From assembly GCA_030841965.1 (NCBI GenBank), contig JAUUSJ010000050.1:1-25755 (forward strand): a stretch of DNA of 25,755 nucleotides, given 5' to 3'. The notes beneath the pieces were generated by a model, which was given only the letters and a program-made list of their open reading frames with translations, had not been told where the DNA came from and did not search any database. Positions within the stretch are counted from its first letter, which is position 1. Each line of letters opens with the position of its first letter. Source of the stretch: Blautia sp. (GTDB lineage Bacteria; Bacillota; Clostridia; Lachnospirales; Lachnospiraceae). Shown one piece after another: positions 1-6,987 of the stretch. A program made the position numbers and the translations under genes.

Positions 1-89
1 CGGCAAAAATCAGCGTATGTCGAAAAACCGTGGGAACGAACGTGTTTTTAGAGAATATATCGCCGGACTCTCTTCGCGTCTATCCCCAA
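1..89 (+). repeat. Left copy of inverted end repeat
   Basis: This stretch matches the reverse complement of 25661-25749 without gaps. I count 72 of 89 identical positions, and only 4 mismatches in the first 58. Positions 1-27 and 29-47 are identical blocks; 61-68 is the main divergent patch. The right copy lies only 6 bases from the other window edge, so the two ends are inverted copies of one element. I see no ORF or transposase in it. It may be a dispersed non-coding repeat at which the assembly stopped; that is inference. Confidence 0.85.
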
Positions 90-132
90 CTCTAACCACT
101 AGTTTATACAAACTCTTCGCACCTATCCCCAA
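70..132 (+). repeat. Two direct copies of a 20-bp motif
   Basis: CTCTTCGCGTCTATCCCCAA at 70-89 and CTCTTCGCACCTATCCCCAA at 113-132 differ at two positions and start 43 bp apart. A third, related copy is the reverse complement of 25661-25680. A small inverted repeat (AGTTT 101-105, AAACT 110-114) lies between the two left copies. The family is unknown to me; the TCCCC-containing motif is loosely reminiscent of REP elements mobilised by Y1/RAYT transposases, but no such gene is in the window. Confidence 0.7.
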
Positions 133-147
133 TTAAAAGTCTCTCGC

Positions 148-1011
148 TTACCTCAAAATAAACTCATTCCTTCCATTCGCCAACGAAACCCTAGCCCCAG
201 AATTACATCGAACAGGATTATTCTTTGGAATCTGTTGTCCATTCACTCGAACCCCATAAGAAGAATAATCGCAAATATAATAACAACGATCCGATGAATT
301 ATACTGAATTTCACAATGCCGTCTACTAATATCCTTACTATTCAAAATAATATTCGATATAGACGGGTCTCTACCTATTACAATACTATCCTGATTCTTA
401 AGCGGAATCGTTGTCCCCTGTAATTCTCCAGAAACAAACTCAAGTGTTCCAGACAATGAGTCTTGAGAAGCCGGCGAAACATGCGCAGGAGATTGATAGG
501 AATCATAAGAATCATACCCCTGCTTACTATAATCATTCCCATACCCATTATACCCGCCATAAGAATTCATATCCGAATTATTCGAGTCAATAAACCTGCG
601 ATTATAAGCCTTACATAATTTATTAATATTCGTGATAAAATAATAATAACTGACAAAACTTCCAATAACTGACCCGACACCGCAGACCAAAATACCGAGC
701 AACGGCCATAATAAAAGAGTTGTTCCATTCTCACTGATATCTAATCCGTACCGTTTCCCTGCTATCTGAATACGGTTTCCCTGTTTATAGAGCCAAAACA
801 GAGTGTAAATACCACAAGTCAGCAGTGAAAAAATAACAACAAGAATATAATTTGGAGATTTCTGGCTATCATTAATATCCTCCACAGGCTCACATACAGT
901 ATTCAAATCTTCTATTAAGTAATAGAAGAAAAATATAGCATAAATACCGCAAGTCAGAATGGAGAAGAGTAGATAAGTTCCAAAAGTTCGGTCATCTTTT
1001 ACGCGTCTCAT
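148..1011 (-). CDS. Membrane protein with DUF4234-like region and C-terminal FHA domain
   Basis: Predicted 287-residue protein. The N-terminal part has hydrophobic segments at about residues 10-33, 54-76 and 98-128. The motif FS(I/L)LTCGIY occurs twice (residues 16-24 and 61-69), an internal duplication typical of the DUF4234 family. A low-complexity Gly/Tyr/Ser/Asn/Asp linker (about 142-187) leads to a C-terminal FHA domain (about 188-287) with G213-R214, S229-R-R-H232, D248, S250/S251 and V256-N-G258, the usual phosphothreonine-binding landmarks. The arrangement suggests a membrane-anchored reader of Ser/Thr phosphorylation, for example by a PrkC-type kinase; that partner is inference. The start is supported by AAGGGGGAAACTT just before the ATG and by a promoter at 1059-1087. 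The gene diverges from the S10 operon. Specific function unknown. Confidence 0.85.
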   Translation of the reverse strand: MRRVKDDRTFGTYLLFSILTCGIYAIFFFYYLIEDLNTVCEPVEDINDSQKSPNYILVVIFSLLTCGIYTLFWLYKQGNRIQIAGKRYGLDISENGTTLLLWPLLGILVCGVGSVIGSFVSYYYFITNINKLCKAYNRRFIDSNNSDMNSYGGYNGYGNDYSKQGYDSYDSYQSPAHVSPASQDSLSGTLEFVSGELQGTTIPLKNQDSIVIGRDPSISNIILNSKDISRRHCEIQYNSSDRCYYICDYSSYGVRVNGQQIPKNNPVRCNSGARVSLANGRNEFILR

Positions 1012-1058
1012 AAGTTTCCCCCTTTTTGTGATGAGATTTGAAATTTTTTGATAAATTT

Positions 1059-1087
1059 ATCATATCAAAATGTACATCTATTGTCCA
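1059..1087 (-). promoter_or_regulatory. Promoter of the FHA membrane protein gene
   Basis: Read on the minus strand, TGGACA (1087-1082) and TATGAT (1064-1059) are separated by exactly 17 nt, each 5 of 6 matches to sigma-A consensus. Transcription would start near 1052, about 40 nt before the ATG. A perfect 12-bp palindrome GATAAATTTATC (1050-1061) overlaps the -10/start region and could be an operator. Confidence 0.6.
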
Positions 1088-1131
1088 GTAATAGCGAGAA
1101 AGAAAATATTTTAAAAAAACAAAAAAAGTGC

Positions 1132-1160
1132 TTGCATTTTTAAATTCCTTCATGTATAAT
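1132..1160 (+). promoter_or_regulatory. Main promoter of the S10 operon
   Basis: TTGCAT (1132-1137) and TATAAT (1155-1160) with a 17-nt spacer form a strong sigma-A promoter. The predicted start near 1167 gives a leader of about 224 nt before rpsJ. The same TTGC(A/T)T-N17-TATAAT pattern recurs at rpmJ and rpsM, as if the ribosomal promoters of this genome share one design. Confidence 0.85.
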
Positions 1161-1166
1161 GAAAAG

Positions 1167-1390
1167 CGTTGTGACATTGATAGCTAAGAAGCGTGAGGTT
1201 GCTACCGAGAGGGTAGGTTTTCCGTGGAGCGAATGTCAAGTTAGAGAAACTGGCGACAAGTCACTGTATACAAGTTAGATAGAATCTGCAAAGCAGATGT
1301 GTGTAGAGAGCTTACATGATACACACGGGAGAGTGTACAGTCACCGCTTGTCGTACTGCAATAAAGTGCGAAAAGGAGGCGACTTTTTTT
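1167..1390 (+). ncRNA. Structured 5' leader of the S10 operon
   Basis: This 224-nt untranslated region holds several stems. TGACATT 1172-1178 pairs with AATGTCA 1232-1238 and encloses a CTACC/GGTAG hairpin (1202-1206, 1212-1216). ATCTGC/GCAGAT forms a hairpin at 1284-1298. GTGTGTA 1299-1305 can pair with TACACAC 1320-1326, but 1320-1324 can instead pair with GTGTA 1333-1337, so these two are mutually exclusive. CGTACT/AGTGCG (1352-1357, 1365-1370) abuts the rpsJ ribosome binding site. S10 operons of other bacteria are controlled from their leaders by ribosomal proteins, so autoregulation is a reasonable inference, but I cannot name the ligand. Confidence 0.55.
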
Positions 1391-1708
1391 ATGGCAAGTC
1401 AAGTTATGAGAATTACATTAAAAGCGTATGATCATCAATTAATCGATGCATCAGCAAAGAGCATCATTGAAACTGTAAAGAAAACAGGATCTAAGGTGAG
1501 CGGACCAGTTCCAATGCCTACAAAGAAAGAGGTAGTTACCATTCTTAGAGCTGTTCACAAATATAAAGATTCCAGAGAGCAGTTTGAGCAGAGAACTCAT
1601 AAGAGATTAATCGATATCATCACACCAACTCAGAAAACAGTTGACGCTTTATCCAGATTGGAAATGCCAGCAGGTGTCTATATCGACATCAAAATGAAAA
1701 ACAAATAG
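1391..1708 (+). CDS. rpsJ: Small ribosomal subunit protein S10 (uS10)
   Basis: First gene of the S10 operon. The 105-residue product is of normal S10 length and has the hallmark N-terminus MRITLKAYDHQLID and the PVPMPTKKEVVTILR loop region. S10 sits in the 30S head; in other bacteria it also binds NusB for antitermination. The ATG at 1391 is chosen because AAGGAGG (1373-1379) precedes it and the product then begins MASQVMRITLKAYDH. The frame stays open upstream to 1316, but that part lies in the leader and resembles no S10. It is followed by a structured 79-nt spacer before rplC. Confidence 0.97.
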   Translation: MASQVMRITLKAYDHQLIDASAKSIIETVKKTGSKVSGPVPMPTKKEVVTILRAVHKYKDSREQFEQRTHKRLIDIITPTQKTVDALSRLEMPAGVYIDIKMKNK

Positions 1709-1764
1709 ATCCTAACGGTTGCGAGTAGCGGCGTCTAGGATGATTGCAAGAAGCAATCCGCTGT
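1709..1764 (+). ncRNA. Structured rpsJ-rplC spacer, possible pseudoknot
   Basis: ATCCTA 1709-1714 pairs with TAGGAT 1736-1741, followed by the hairpin GATTGC/GCAATC (1742-1747, 1753-1758). The loop of the first stem contains AGCGG (1727-1731), complementary to CCGCT (1758-1762), with two further G-U pairs possible, so a pseudoknot can form. It ends just before the rplC ribosome binding site. The pairings are direct from sequence; a regulatory role is inference. Confidence 0.45.
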
Positions 1765-1787
1765 AGATTAAATTAGGAGGAAATATC

Positions 1788-2417
1788 ATGAAGAAAGCAA
1801 TTTTAGCGACAAAAGTCGGAATGACTCAAGTCTTCAGTGAGGATGGAGTTTTAACTCCAGTGACAGTATTACAGGCTGGTCCATGTGTCGTAACACAGGT
1901 TAAGACAGTTGATAACGACGGTTATAATGCTGTACAGGTTGGATATGCCGACAAGAGAGAGAATTTAGTAAATAAGCCTGAGAAAGGTCAGTTTGCAAAA
2001 GCTGGCGTAGCTTGCAAGAGATATGTGAGAGAGTTTAGATTCGAGGATGCAGCGAGCTACACATTAGGCCAGGAAATCAAGGCTGACATTTTCGCAGCAG
2101 GCGATAAGATAGATGTAACAGCAATTTCCAAAGGTAAAGGATTTGCAGGTGGTATTAAGAGACACGGACTTCACACAGGTCCAAAGACTCACGGTTCCAA
2201 GTACCATCGTCATGCAGGTTCCAACGGTTCTGCCAGTGACCCAAGCCGTGTATTCAAGGGCAAAAAGATGGCAGGTCGTATGGGTGCTGACCAGATTACA
2301 GTTCAGAACCTTGAAATTGTAAGAGTAGATGTAGAAAACAATGTTATTTTAGTAAAAGGTGCTGTACCAGGACCTAAGAAAGCTTTAGTAACACTTAAAG
2401 AGACAGTAAAAGCCTAG
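1788..2417 (+). CDS. rplC: Large ribosomal subunit protein L3 (uL3)
   Basis: The 209-residue protein has the L3 N-terminus KKAILATKVGMTQVF and the central loop that reaches toward the peptidyl transferase centre (HGSKYHRHAGSNGSASDPSR, then FKGKKMAGRMG). L3 is an early assembly protein that binds 23S rRNA near its 3' end. TTAGGAGG ends 8 nt before the ATG. The loop reads HRHAGSNG where many bacteria have HRRPGSMG, a mild variation. Second gene of the S10 operon, between rpsJ and rplD as in most bacteria. Confidence 0.97.
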   Translation: MKKAILATKVGMTQVFSEDGVLTPVTVLQAGPCVVTQVKTVDNDGYNAVQVGYADKRENLVNKPEKGQFAKAGVACKRYVREFRFEDAASYTLGQEIKADIFAAGDKIDVTAISKGKGFAGGIKRHGLHTGPKTHGSKYHRHAGSNGSASDPSRVFKGKKMAGRMGADQITVQNLEIVRVDVENNVILVKGAVPGPKKALVTLKETVKA

Positions 2418-2445
2418 TTGCTTTTGAGGAAGGAGGAACACACAA

Positions 2446-3066
2446 ATGGCATCAGTAGCTGTTTATAATATGGAAGGTCAGGAAGTTGGAACAATCGAAC
2501 TGAATGATGCGATCTTCGGTATTGACGTAAACGAACATTTAGTGCATATGGCTGTTGTAAATCAGCTTGCAAATAAACGCCAGGGAACACAGAGTGCGAA
2601 AACTCGTTCTGAAGTAAGCGGTGGCGGTAGAAAACCTTGGAGACAGAAAGGAACAGGTCATGCAAGACAGGGTTCAACAAGATCTCCACAGTGGACAGGT
2701 GGTGGAGTTGTATTTGCTCCAAAGCCAAGAGATTATTCTTTCAAGTTAAATAAAAAAGAGAAGAGAAAAGCATTAAAATCTGTATTGACATCCAGAGTGA
2801 GCGAAGGAAAATTCGTTGTATTAGATGCTTTGAAATTCGACGAGATTAAGACAAAGAAAATGCAGACAGTATTGAATAACTTAAAGGTTGACAAGGCGTT
2901 AATCGTTATGGGCGAGAAAGACGACGTTGTAATTAAGTCTGCTAATAATATTCCAACAGTAAAGACTGCTTTGACAAATACAATCAATGTATACGATATC
3001 TTAAAATACGATACGATGATTGTGACAAAAGATGCAGTTGCTAAGATTGAGGAGGTGTACGCATAA
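2446..3066 (+). CDS. rplD: Large ribosomal subunit protein L4 (uL4)
   Basis: The 206-residue product is recognisable from the L4 extended-loop motif KPWRQKGTGHARQGSTRSPQ and the following GGGVVFAPKPRDYSFKLNKK. L4 binds 23S rRNA and lines the polypeptide exit tunnel. In gamma-proteobacteria it also represses the S10 operon by acting on the leader; whether that holds here is unknown. Ribosome binding site AAGGAGG at 2430-2436. Its stop codon overlaps the start of rplW (TAATG), so the two are probably translationally coupled. Confidence 0.97.
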   Translation: MASVAVYNMEGQEVGTIELNDAIFGIDVNEHLVHMAVVNQLANKRQGTQSAKTRSEVSGGGRKPWRQKGTGHARQGSTRSPQWTGGGVVFAPKPRDYSFKLNKKEKRKALKSVLTSRVSEGKFVVLDALKFDEIKTKKMQTVLNNLKVDKALIVMGEKDDVVIKSANNIPTVKTALTNTINVYDILKYDTMIVTKDAVAKIEEVYA

Positions 3067-3365
3067 TGGCTGATATCAAATACTATGATGTTATTTTAAA
3101 ACCAGTTGTGACAGAGAAGAGTATGAACGATATGGCTGAGAAGAAATACACATTCTTAGTTCATCCAAGTGCAAACAAATCTCAGATTAAAGAGGCAGTT
3201 GAGAAAATGTTCGAGGGAACAAAGGTAGCAAAGGTAAACACAATGAACTACGACGGAAAGACAAAGAGACGTGGTATGGTTTACGGAAAGACTGCTAAGA
3301 CAAAGAAAGCTATCGTGAAGTTGACAGCAGATAGCGCAGATATCGAAATCTTCGAGGGACTATAA
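3066..3365 (+). CDS. rplW: Large ribosomal subunit protein L23 (uL23)
   Basis: The 99-residue product matches the length and pattern of L23, including the N-terminal VILKPVVTEKS motif, VHPSANKSQIKEAVEKMF and the KTKRRGMVYGKTAKTKKA loop. L23 lies at the tunnel exit and is the docking point for trigger factor and SRP. The ATG shares one base with the rplD stop (TAATG), and a GAGGAGG inside rplD serves as ribosome binding site. A 76-nt spacer separates it from rplB; this holds only a weak ACGC/GCGT hairpin. Confidence 0.97.
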   Translation: MADIKYYDVILKPVVTEKSMNDMAEKKYTFLVHPSANKSQIKEAVEKMFEGTKVAKVNTMNYDGKTKRRGMVYGKTAKTKKAIVKLTADSADIEIFEGL

Positions 3366-3441
3366 ATCGAGGATAGATACAGCAAACTATACGCATAAAA
3401 GCGTGATACTAAATACAGAGAACCGAAAGGAGTGAAAGGAA

Positions 3442-4284
3442 ATGGGAATTAAGACATATAACCCATATACACCTTCCAGAAGACATATGACTGGCTCTGA
3501 TTTCGCTGAAATCACAAAGACAACTCCAGAGAAATCTTTAGTTGTTTCCTTAAAGAAAAATGCTGGTCGTAATAACCAAGGAAAAATTACTGTGAGACAT
3601 CATGGCGGTGGATCCAGAAGAAAATATAGATTAGTTGATTTTAAGAGAAGAAAAGATAATATTCCAGCAAAAGTTGTTGCTATCGAATATGATCCAAATA
3701 GAACAGCAAATATCGCATTAATCTGCTACGCAGATGGTGAGAAATCATATATCATCGCTCCTAACAAATTAAAAGTTGGTGCAACAATCATGAGCGGTCC
3801 AGAGGCTGAGGTAAGAATCGGAAACTGTCTTCCACTTGCTAATATCCCTGTTGGTACAGAGGTTCATAATATCGAGTTATATCCAGGAAAGGGTGGACAG
3901 TTAGTTCGTTCCGCTGGTAACTCAGCTCAGTTAATGGCTAAGGAAGGAAAATACGCAACACTTAGACTTCCATCCGGAGAAATGAGAATGGTTCCTGTTG
4001 TTTGTAGAGCAACAGTAGGACAGGTAGGAAACATTGAGCATGACTTGATCAATATTGGTAAGGCTGGTAGAAAGCGCCACATGGGTATTCGCCCAACAGT
4101 TCGTGGTTCTGTTATGAACCCTAATGACCATCCACACGGTGGTGGAGAAGGAAAGACAGGAATTGGTCGTCCAGGTCCATGTACTCCTTGGGGTAAACCT
4201 GCTCTTGGTCTTAAGACAAGAAAGAAAAACAAGAAATCCAATAAGTTGATTGTAAGAAGAAGAGACGGAAGAAGTATTAAATAG
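3442..4284 (+). CDS. rplB: Large ribosomal subunit protein L2 (uL2)
   Basis: The 280-residue protein carries the conserved L2 landmarks: GRNNQGKITVRHHGGGSRRK near the N-terminus, a central OB/SH3-like core, and the C-terminal VRGSVMNPNDHPHGGGEGK loop with the His linked to peptidyl transferase function. L2 is needed for subunit joining and tRNA positioning. The ATG follows GAAAGGAGTGAAAGGAA. The length is close to the usual 275-280. Fifth gene of the S10 operon, followed 17 nt later by rpsS. Confidence 0.98.
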   Translation: MGIKTYNPYTPSRRHMTGSDFAEITKTTPEKSLVVSLKKNAGRNNQGKITVRHHGGGSRRKYRLVDFKRRKDNIPAKVVAIEYDPNRTANIALICYADGEKSYIIAPNKLKVGATIMSGPEAEVRIGNCLPLANIPVGTEVHNIELYPGKGGQLVRSAGNSAQLMAKEGKYATLRLPSGEMRMVPVVCRATVGQVGNIEHDLINIGKAGRKRHMGIRPTVRGSVMNPNDHPHGGGEGKTGIGRPGPCTPWGKPALGLKTRKKNKKSNKLIVRRRDGRSIK

Positions 4285-4301
4285 TATAAGGAGGTAAGCC
4301 A

Positions 4302-4583
4302 ATGGCTCGTTCATTGAAAAAAGGACCTTTCGCAGACGCAAGTTTGTTAAAGAAGGTAGACGCATTAAATGAAACAGGCAGCAAAGAAGTGATTAAGACT
4401 TGGTCACGTCGCTCCACAATCTTCCCTTCATTTGTAGGACATACAATTGCCGTACATGATGGAAGAAAGCATGTGCCTGTATATGTTACAGAAGACATGG
4501 TTGGACATAAATTAGGTGAGTTTGTTGCAACTAGAACTTATAGAGGACATGGAAAAGACGAGAAGAAATCCAAGGTTCGTTAG
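4302..4583 (+). CDS. rpsS: Small ribosomal subunit protein S19 (uS19)
   Basis: The 93-residue product begins ARSLKKGPF and contains WSRRSTIFPSFVGHTIAVHD and the GHKLGEFVATRTYRGH segment, all diagnostic of S19. It binds 16S rRNA in the 30S head with S13 and contacts A-site tRNA through its tail. TAAGGAGGTAAG before the ATG is a nearly full match to the anti-Shine-Dalgarno complement. It sits between rplB and rplV in the standard order. Confidence 0.98.
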   Translation: MARSLKKGPFADASLLKKVDALNETGSKEVIKTWSRRSTIFPSFVGHTIAVHDGRKHVPVYVTEDMVGHKLGEFVATRTYRGHGKDEKKSKVR

Positions 4584-4618
4584 TTTTTGACTTATTTTGA
4601 AAGGAGGTTTCATTCATC

Positions 4619-5005
4619 ATGGCAAGAGGACATAGATCCCAAGTTAAGAGAGAGAGAAACGCAAACAGAGATACAAGACCATCTGCTAAATTATCTTACG
4701 CAAGAGTGTCTGTTACAAAAGCTTGCTTCGTCTTAGATGCTATCCGTGGTAAAGACGTAGAAACAGCTCTTGGTATTTTAGCTTATAATCCAAGATATGC
4801 TTCAAGCTTAATAGAGAAATTATTGAAATCTGCTATTGCCAACGCAGAAAACAACAATGGTATGAATAAGGAGAACCTTTATGTTGCAGAGTGTTATGCA
4901 AATAAGGGACCTACTATGAAGAGAATTCAACCTAGAGCACAGGGTAGAGCTTACAGAATCGAGAAGAGAATGAGCCATATCACTATCGTGCTTGATGAAA
5001 GATAA
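4619..5005 (+). CDS. rplV: Large ribosomal subunit protein L22 (uL22)
   Basis: The 128-residue protein has the L22 features AKLSYARVSVTKA, the beta-hairpin region reaching into the exit tunnel (KGPTMKRIQPRAQGRAYRI) and the C-terminal RMSHITIVLDE. L22 lines the tunnel constriction with L4; changes in this hairpin are known to affect macrolide action in other species. The ATG is preceded by AAAGGAGG (4600-4607). The gene is followed 11 nt later by rpsC. Confidence 0.97.
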   Translation: MARGHRSQVKRERNANRDTRPSAKLSYARVSVTKACFVLDAIRGKDVETALGILAYNPRYASSLIEKLLKSAIANAENNNGMNKENLYVAECYANKGPTMKRIQPRAQGRAYRIEKRMSHITIVLDER

Positions 5006-5016
5006 GGAGGGCAATA

Positions 5017-5673
5017 ATGGGACAGAAAGTAAATCCACATGGATTGAGAGTCGGAGTCATCAAAGATTGGGACTCCAGATGGTATGCAGAAGCTGATTTT
5101 GCAGATAACTTAGTAGAAGATAATAAGATTAGAACATTCGTTAAAAAGAGATTATATAGTGCTGGAATCTCCAGAATCGAGATTGAGAGAGCATCTGATA
5201 GAGTGAAATTAATCATCCACACAGCAAAACCTGGTATCGTAATCGGTAGAGGTGGTTCTGCAATTGAGGAGTTAAAGAAAGAAATCCAGAAGATGACAAC
5301 AAAGAAAGTTTTCATCGACATCAAAGAAGTAAAGAAACCAGACAAAGATGCTCAGTTAGTTGCTGAGAACATCGCTGCACAGTTAGAGAATCGTATCTCT
5401 TTCAGAAGAGCTATGAAGTCTTGTATGCAGAGAACAATGAGAAGTGGTGCTTTAGGAATTAAGACAGCTGTTTCTGGACGTCTTGGCGGAGCTGATATGG
5501 CTCGTACAGAGTTCTACAGCGAGGGAAATATTCCACTACAGACACTTCGTGCAGACATTGAGTATGGCTTCGCAGAGGCAGATACAACTTACGGAAAAGT
5601 AGGTGTAAAAACATGGATTTACCATGGCGAAGTTCTTCCAACTAAGAATACACAGGAAGGGAGCGATAAATAA
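5017..5673 (+). CDS. rpsC: Small ribosomal subunit protein S3 (uS3)
   Basis: The 218-residue S3 starts MGQKVNPHGLRVGVI, has the KH domain signature KPGIVIGRGGSAIEELK (about residues 72-88) and the C-terminal domain with SGRLGGADMARTEFYSEG. S3 forms part of the mRNA entry channel and helps unwind mRNA. ATAAGGAGGGCAATAATG gives an excellent ribosome binding site. The stop codon overlaps the rplP start as TAATG. Confidence 0.98.
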   Translation: MGQKVNPHGLRVGVIKDWDSRWYAEADFADNLVEDNKIRTFVKKRLYSAGISRIEIERASDRVKLIIHTAKPGIVIGRGGSAIEELKKEIQKMTTKKVFIDIKEVKKPDKDAQLVAENIAAQLENRISFRRAMKSCMQRTMRSGALGIKTAVSGRLGGADMARTEFYSEGNIPLQTLRADIEYGFAEADTTYGKVGVKTWIYHGEVLPTKNTQEGSDK

Positions 5674-6113
5674 TGTTAATGCCTAAGAGAGTAAAACGTC
5701 GTAAACAGTTCCGTGGTTCTATGACAGGAAAGGCTACAAGAGGAAATAAAATCACTTACGGTGAGTACGGTATTGTAGCTATGGAACCAGCTTGGATTAA
5801 ATCAAACCAGATTGAGGCTGCCCGTATTGCCATGACTCGTTATATCAAGCGTGGTGGTAAAGTTTGGATTAAAATATTCCCTGATAAACCAGTAACAACA
5901 AAACCAGCAGAAACACGTATGGGTTCCGGAAAAGGTACTCTTGAATACTGGGTAGCAGTTGTGAAGCCAGGTCGCGTAATGTTCGAGATTTCTGGTGTAC
6001 CTGAGGAGGTAGCTAGAGAGGCTCTTCGTCTTGCAGTTCACAAATTACCTGTTAAGTGTAAAATTGTTTCTCGTGCAGATTTAGAAGGCGGTGATAACAG
6101 TGAAAACAACTAA
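5673..6113 (+). CDS. rplP: Large ribosomal subunit protein L16 (uL16)
   Basis: The 146-residue protein begins MLMPKRVKRRKQFRG and contains the conserved segments GEYGIVAMEPAW, TRYIKRGGKVWIKIFPDKP, ETRMGSGKGTLEYWVAVVKPG and FEISGVPEEVAREALRLA. L16 organises the A-site of the 50S and is a late assembly protein. The ATG at 5673 overlaps the rpsC stop, with AGGAAGGGAG inside rpsC as its ribosome binding site; an internal ATG at 5679 is less likely because L16 normally starts MLMPKR. Its 3' end overlaps the start of rpmC. Confidence 0.97.
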   Translation: MLMPKRVKRRKQFRGSMTGKATRGNKITYGEYGIVAMEPAWIKSNQIEAARIAMTRYIKRGGKVWIKIFPDKPVTTKPAETRMGSGKGTLEYWVAVVKPGRVMFEISGVPEEVAREALRLAVHKLPVKCKIVSRADLEGGDNSENN

Positions 6114-6294
6114 GTATGTAGAGGATTTAAGAACAAAATCAGCTGCAGAACTCAATGAGGAATTAGTAGCTGCTAAGAAGGAATTATTTAACTTGAGATT
6201 CCAAAACGCAACAAATCAATTGGAAAACACCAGCAGAATTAAAGAAGTGAGAAGAAATATCGCTAGAATTCAGGGTGCTATTACACAGAAATAA
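6100..6294 (+). CDS. rpmC: Large ribosomal subunit protein L29 (uL29)
   Basis: A short two-helix protein of 64 residues with the L29 core ELFNLRFQNATNQLENTSRI followed by VRRNIARI. L29 sits near the exit tunnel beside L23. A GTG start at 6100 is preferred: AAGGCGGTGAT (6085-6095) differs from the full anti-Shine-Dalgarno complement at one base and lies 4 nt upstream, and the product then starts MKTTKYVEDL like its relatives. The GTG at 6091 is in frame but lies inside that binding site. The gene overlaps the last 14 bp of rplP, suggesting coupling. Confidence 0.93.
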   Translation: MKTTKYVEDLRTKSAAELNEELVAAKKELFNLRFQNATNQLENTSRIKEVRRNIARIQGAITQK

Positions 6295-6315
6295 TCTGGG
6301 AAGGAGGAGTTTGCT

Positions 6316-6570
6316 GTGGAGAGAAATTTAAGAAAAACCCGTGTAGGCAAAGTTATCAGTGATAAGATGGATAAGACAATCGTTGTTGCTATCGAGGACA
6401 ACGTAAAACATCCTTTATATAAAAAGATTGTAAAGAGAACTTACAAGTTAAAAGCTCATGATGCGAACAATGAGTGTAAGATTGGTGATAGAGTAAAAGT
6501 TATGGAGACAAGACCATTGTCTAAGGATAAGAGATGGAGACTTGTTGAAATTGTTGAGAAAGCGAAATAG
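6316..6570 (+). CDS. rpsQ: Small ribosomal subunit protein S17 (uS17)
   Basis: The 84-residue product has the S17 OB-fold pattern RKTRVGKVISDKMDKTIVV, HPLYKKIVKRTYKLKAHD and IGDRVKVMETRPLSKDKRWR. S17 binds the 5' domain of 16S rRNA early in assembly. It uses a GTG start, supported by GAAGGAGGAG about 7 nt upstream. It continues the usual order rpmC-rpsQ-rplN. Confidence 0.97.
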   Translation: MERNLRKTRVGKVISDKMDKTIVVAIEDNVKHPLYKKIVKRTYKLKAHDANNECKIGDRVKVMETRPLSKDKRWRLVEIVEKAK

Positions 6571-6605
6571 ATTATATCGATTGCGCTCAGGAAGGAGAGA
6601 AAAGC

Positions 6606-6974
6606 ATGATTCAGCAGGAGTCAAGACTAAAAGTTGCCGACAATACTGGTGCGAAAGAATTGCTTTGTATCCGCGTTTTAGGCGGTTCCGTAAGAAGATA
6701 CGCTAACATCGGTGATGTTATTGTTGCTACGGTTAAAGATGCAACACCAGGTGGAGTTGTAAAAAAAGGTGACGTTGTGAAAGCTGTCGTTGTACGTACA
6801 AAAAAAGGCGCTCGTCGTAAAGACGGTTCTTATATAAAATTTGATGAAAATGCTGCAGTTATTTTAAAAGATGATACAAACCCAAGAGGAACACGTATCT
6901 TTGGACCTGTAGCTCGTGAGTTGAGAGACAAAAAGTATATGAAGATTGTCTCCTTAGCACCAGAAGTATTATAA
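6606..6974 (+). CDS. rplN: Large ribosomal subunit protein L14 (uL14)
   Basis: The 122-residue protein starts MIQQESRLKVADNTGAKELL and contains VKKGDVVKAVVVRTKKGARR and NPRGTRIFGPVARELRD, all strongly conserved in L14. L14 forms intersubunit bridges and is the docking point of the silencing factor RsfS in other bacteria. GGAAGGAGAG precedes the ATG. It opens the spc-type block; no separate promoter is visible before it, so S10 and spc genes appear to be one transcription unit. Confidence 0.98.
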   Translation: MIQQESRLKVADNTGAKELLCIRVLGGSVRRYANIGDVIVATVKDATPGGVVKKGDVVKAVVVRTKKGARRKDGSYIKFDENAAVILKDDTNPRGTRIFGPVARELRDKKYMKIVSLAPEVL

Positions 6975-6987
6975 GGAGGTAGCCGAC

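Noticed and set aside
1316..1390. Upstream extension of rpsJ
   Set aside because: It overlaps the structured leader, and the strong binding site at 1373-1379 fits only the ATG at 1391.
3366..3441. ACGC/GCGT hairpin in the rplW-rplB spacer
   Set aside because: Only four base pairs; not distinguishable from chance.
3931..4365. Minus-strand open frames of 104-144 codons across rplB/rpsS
   Set aside because: They lie opposite highly conserved ribosomal genes, lack binding sites and resemble no protein I know.
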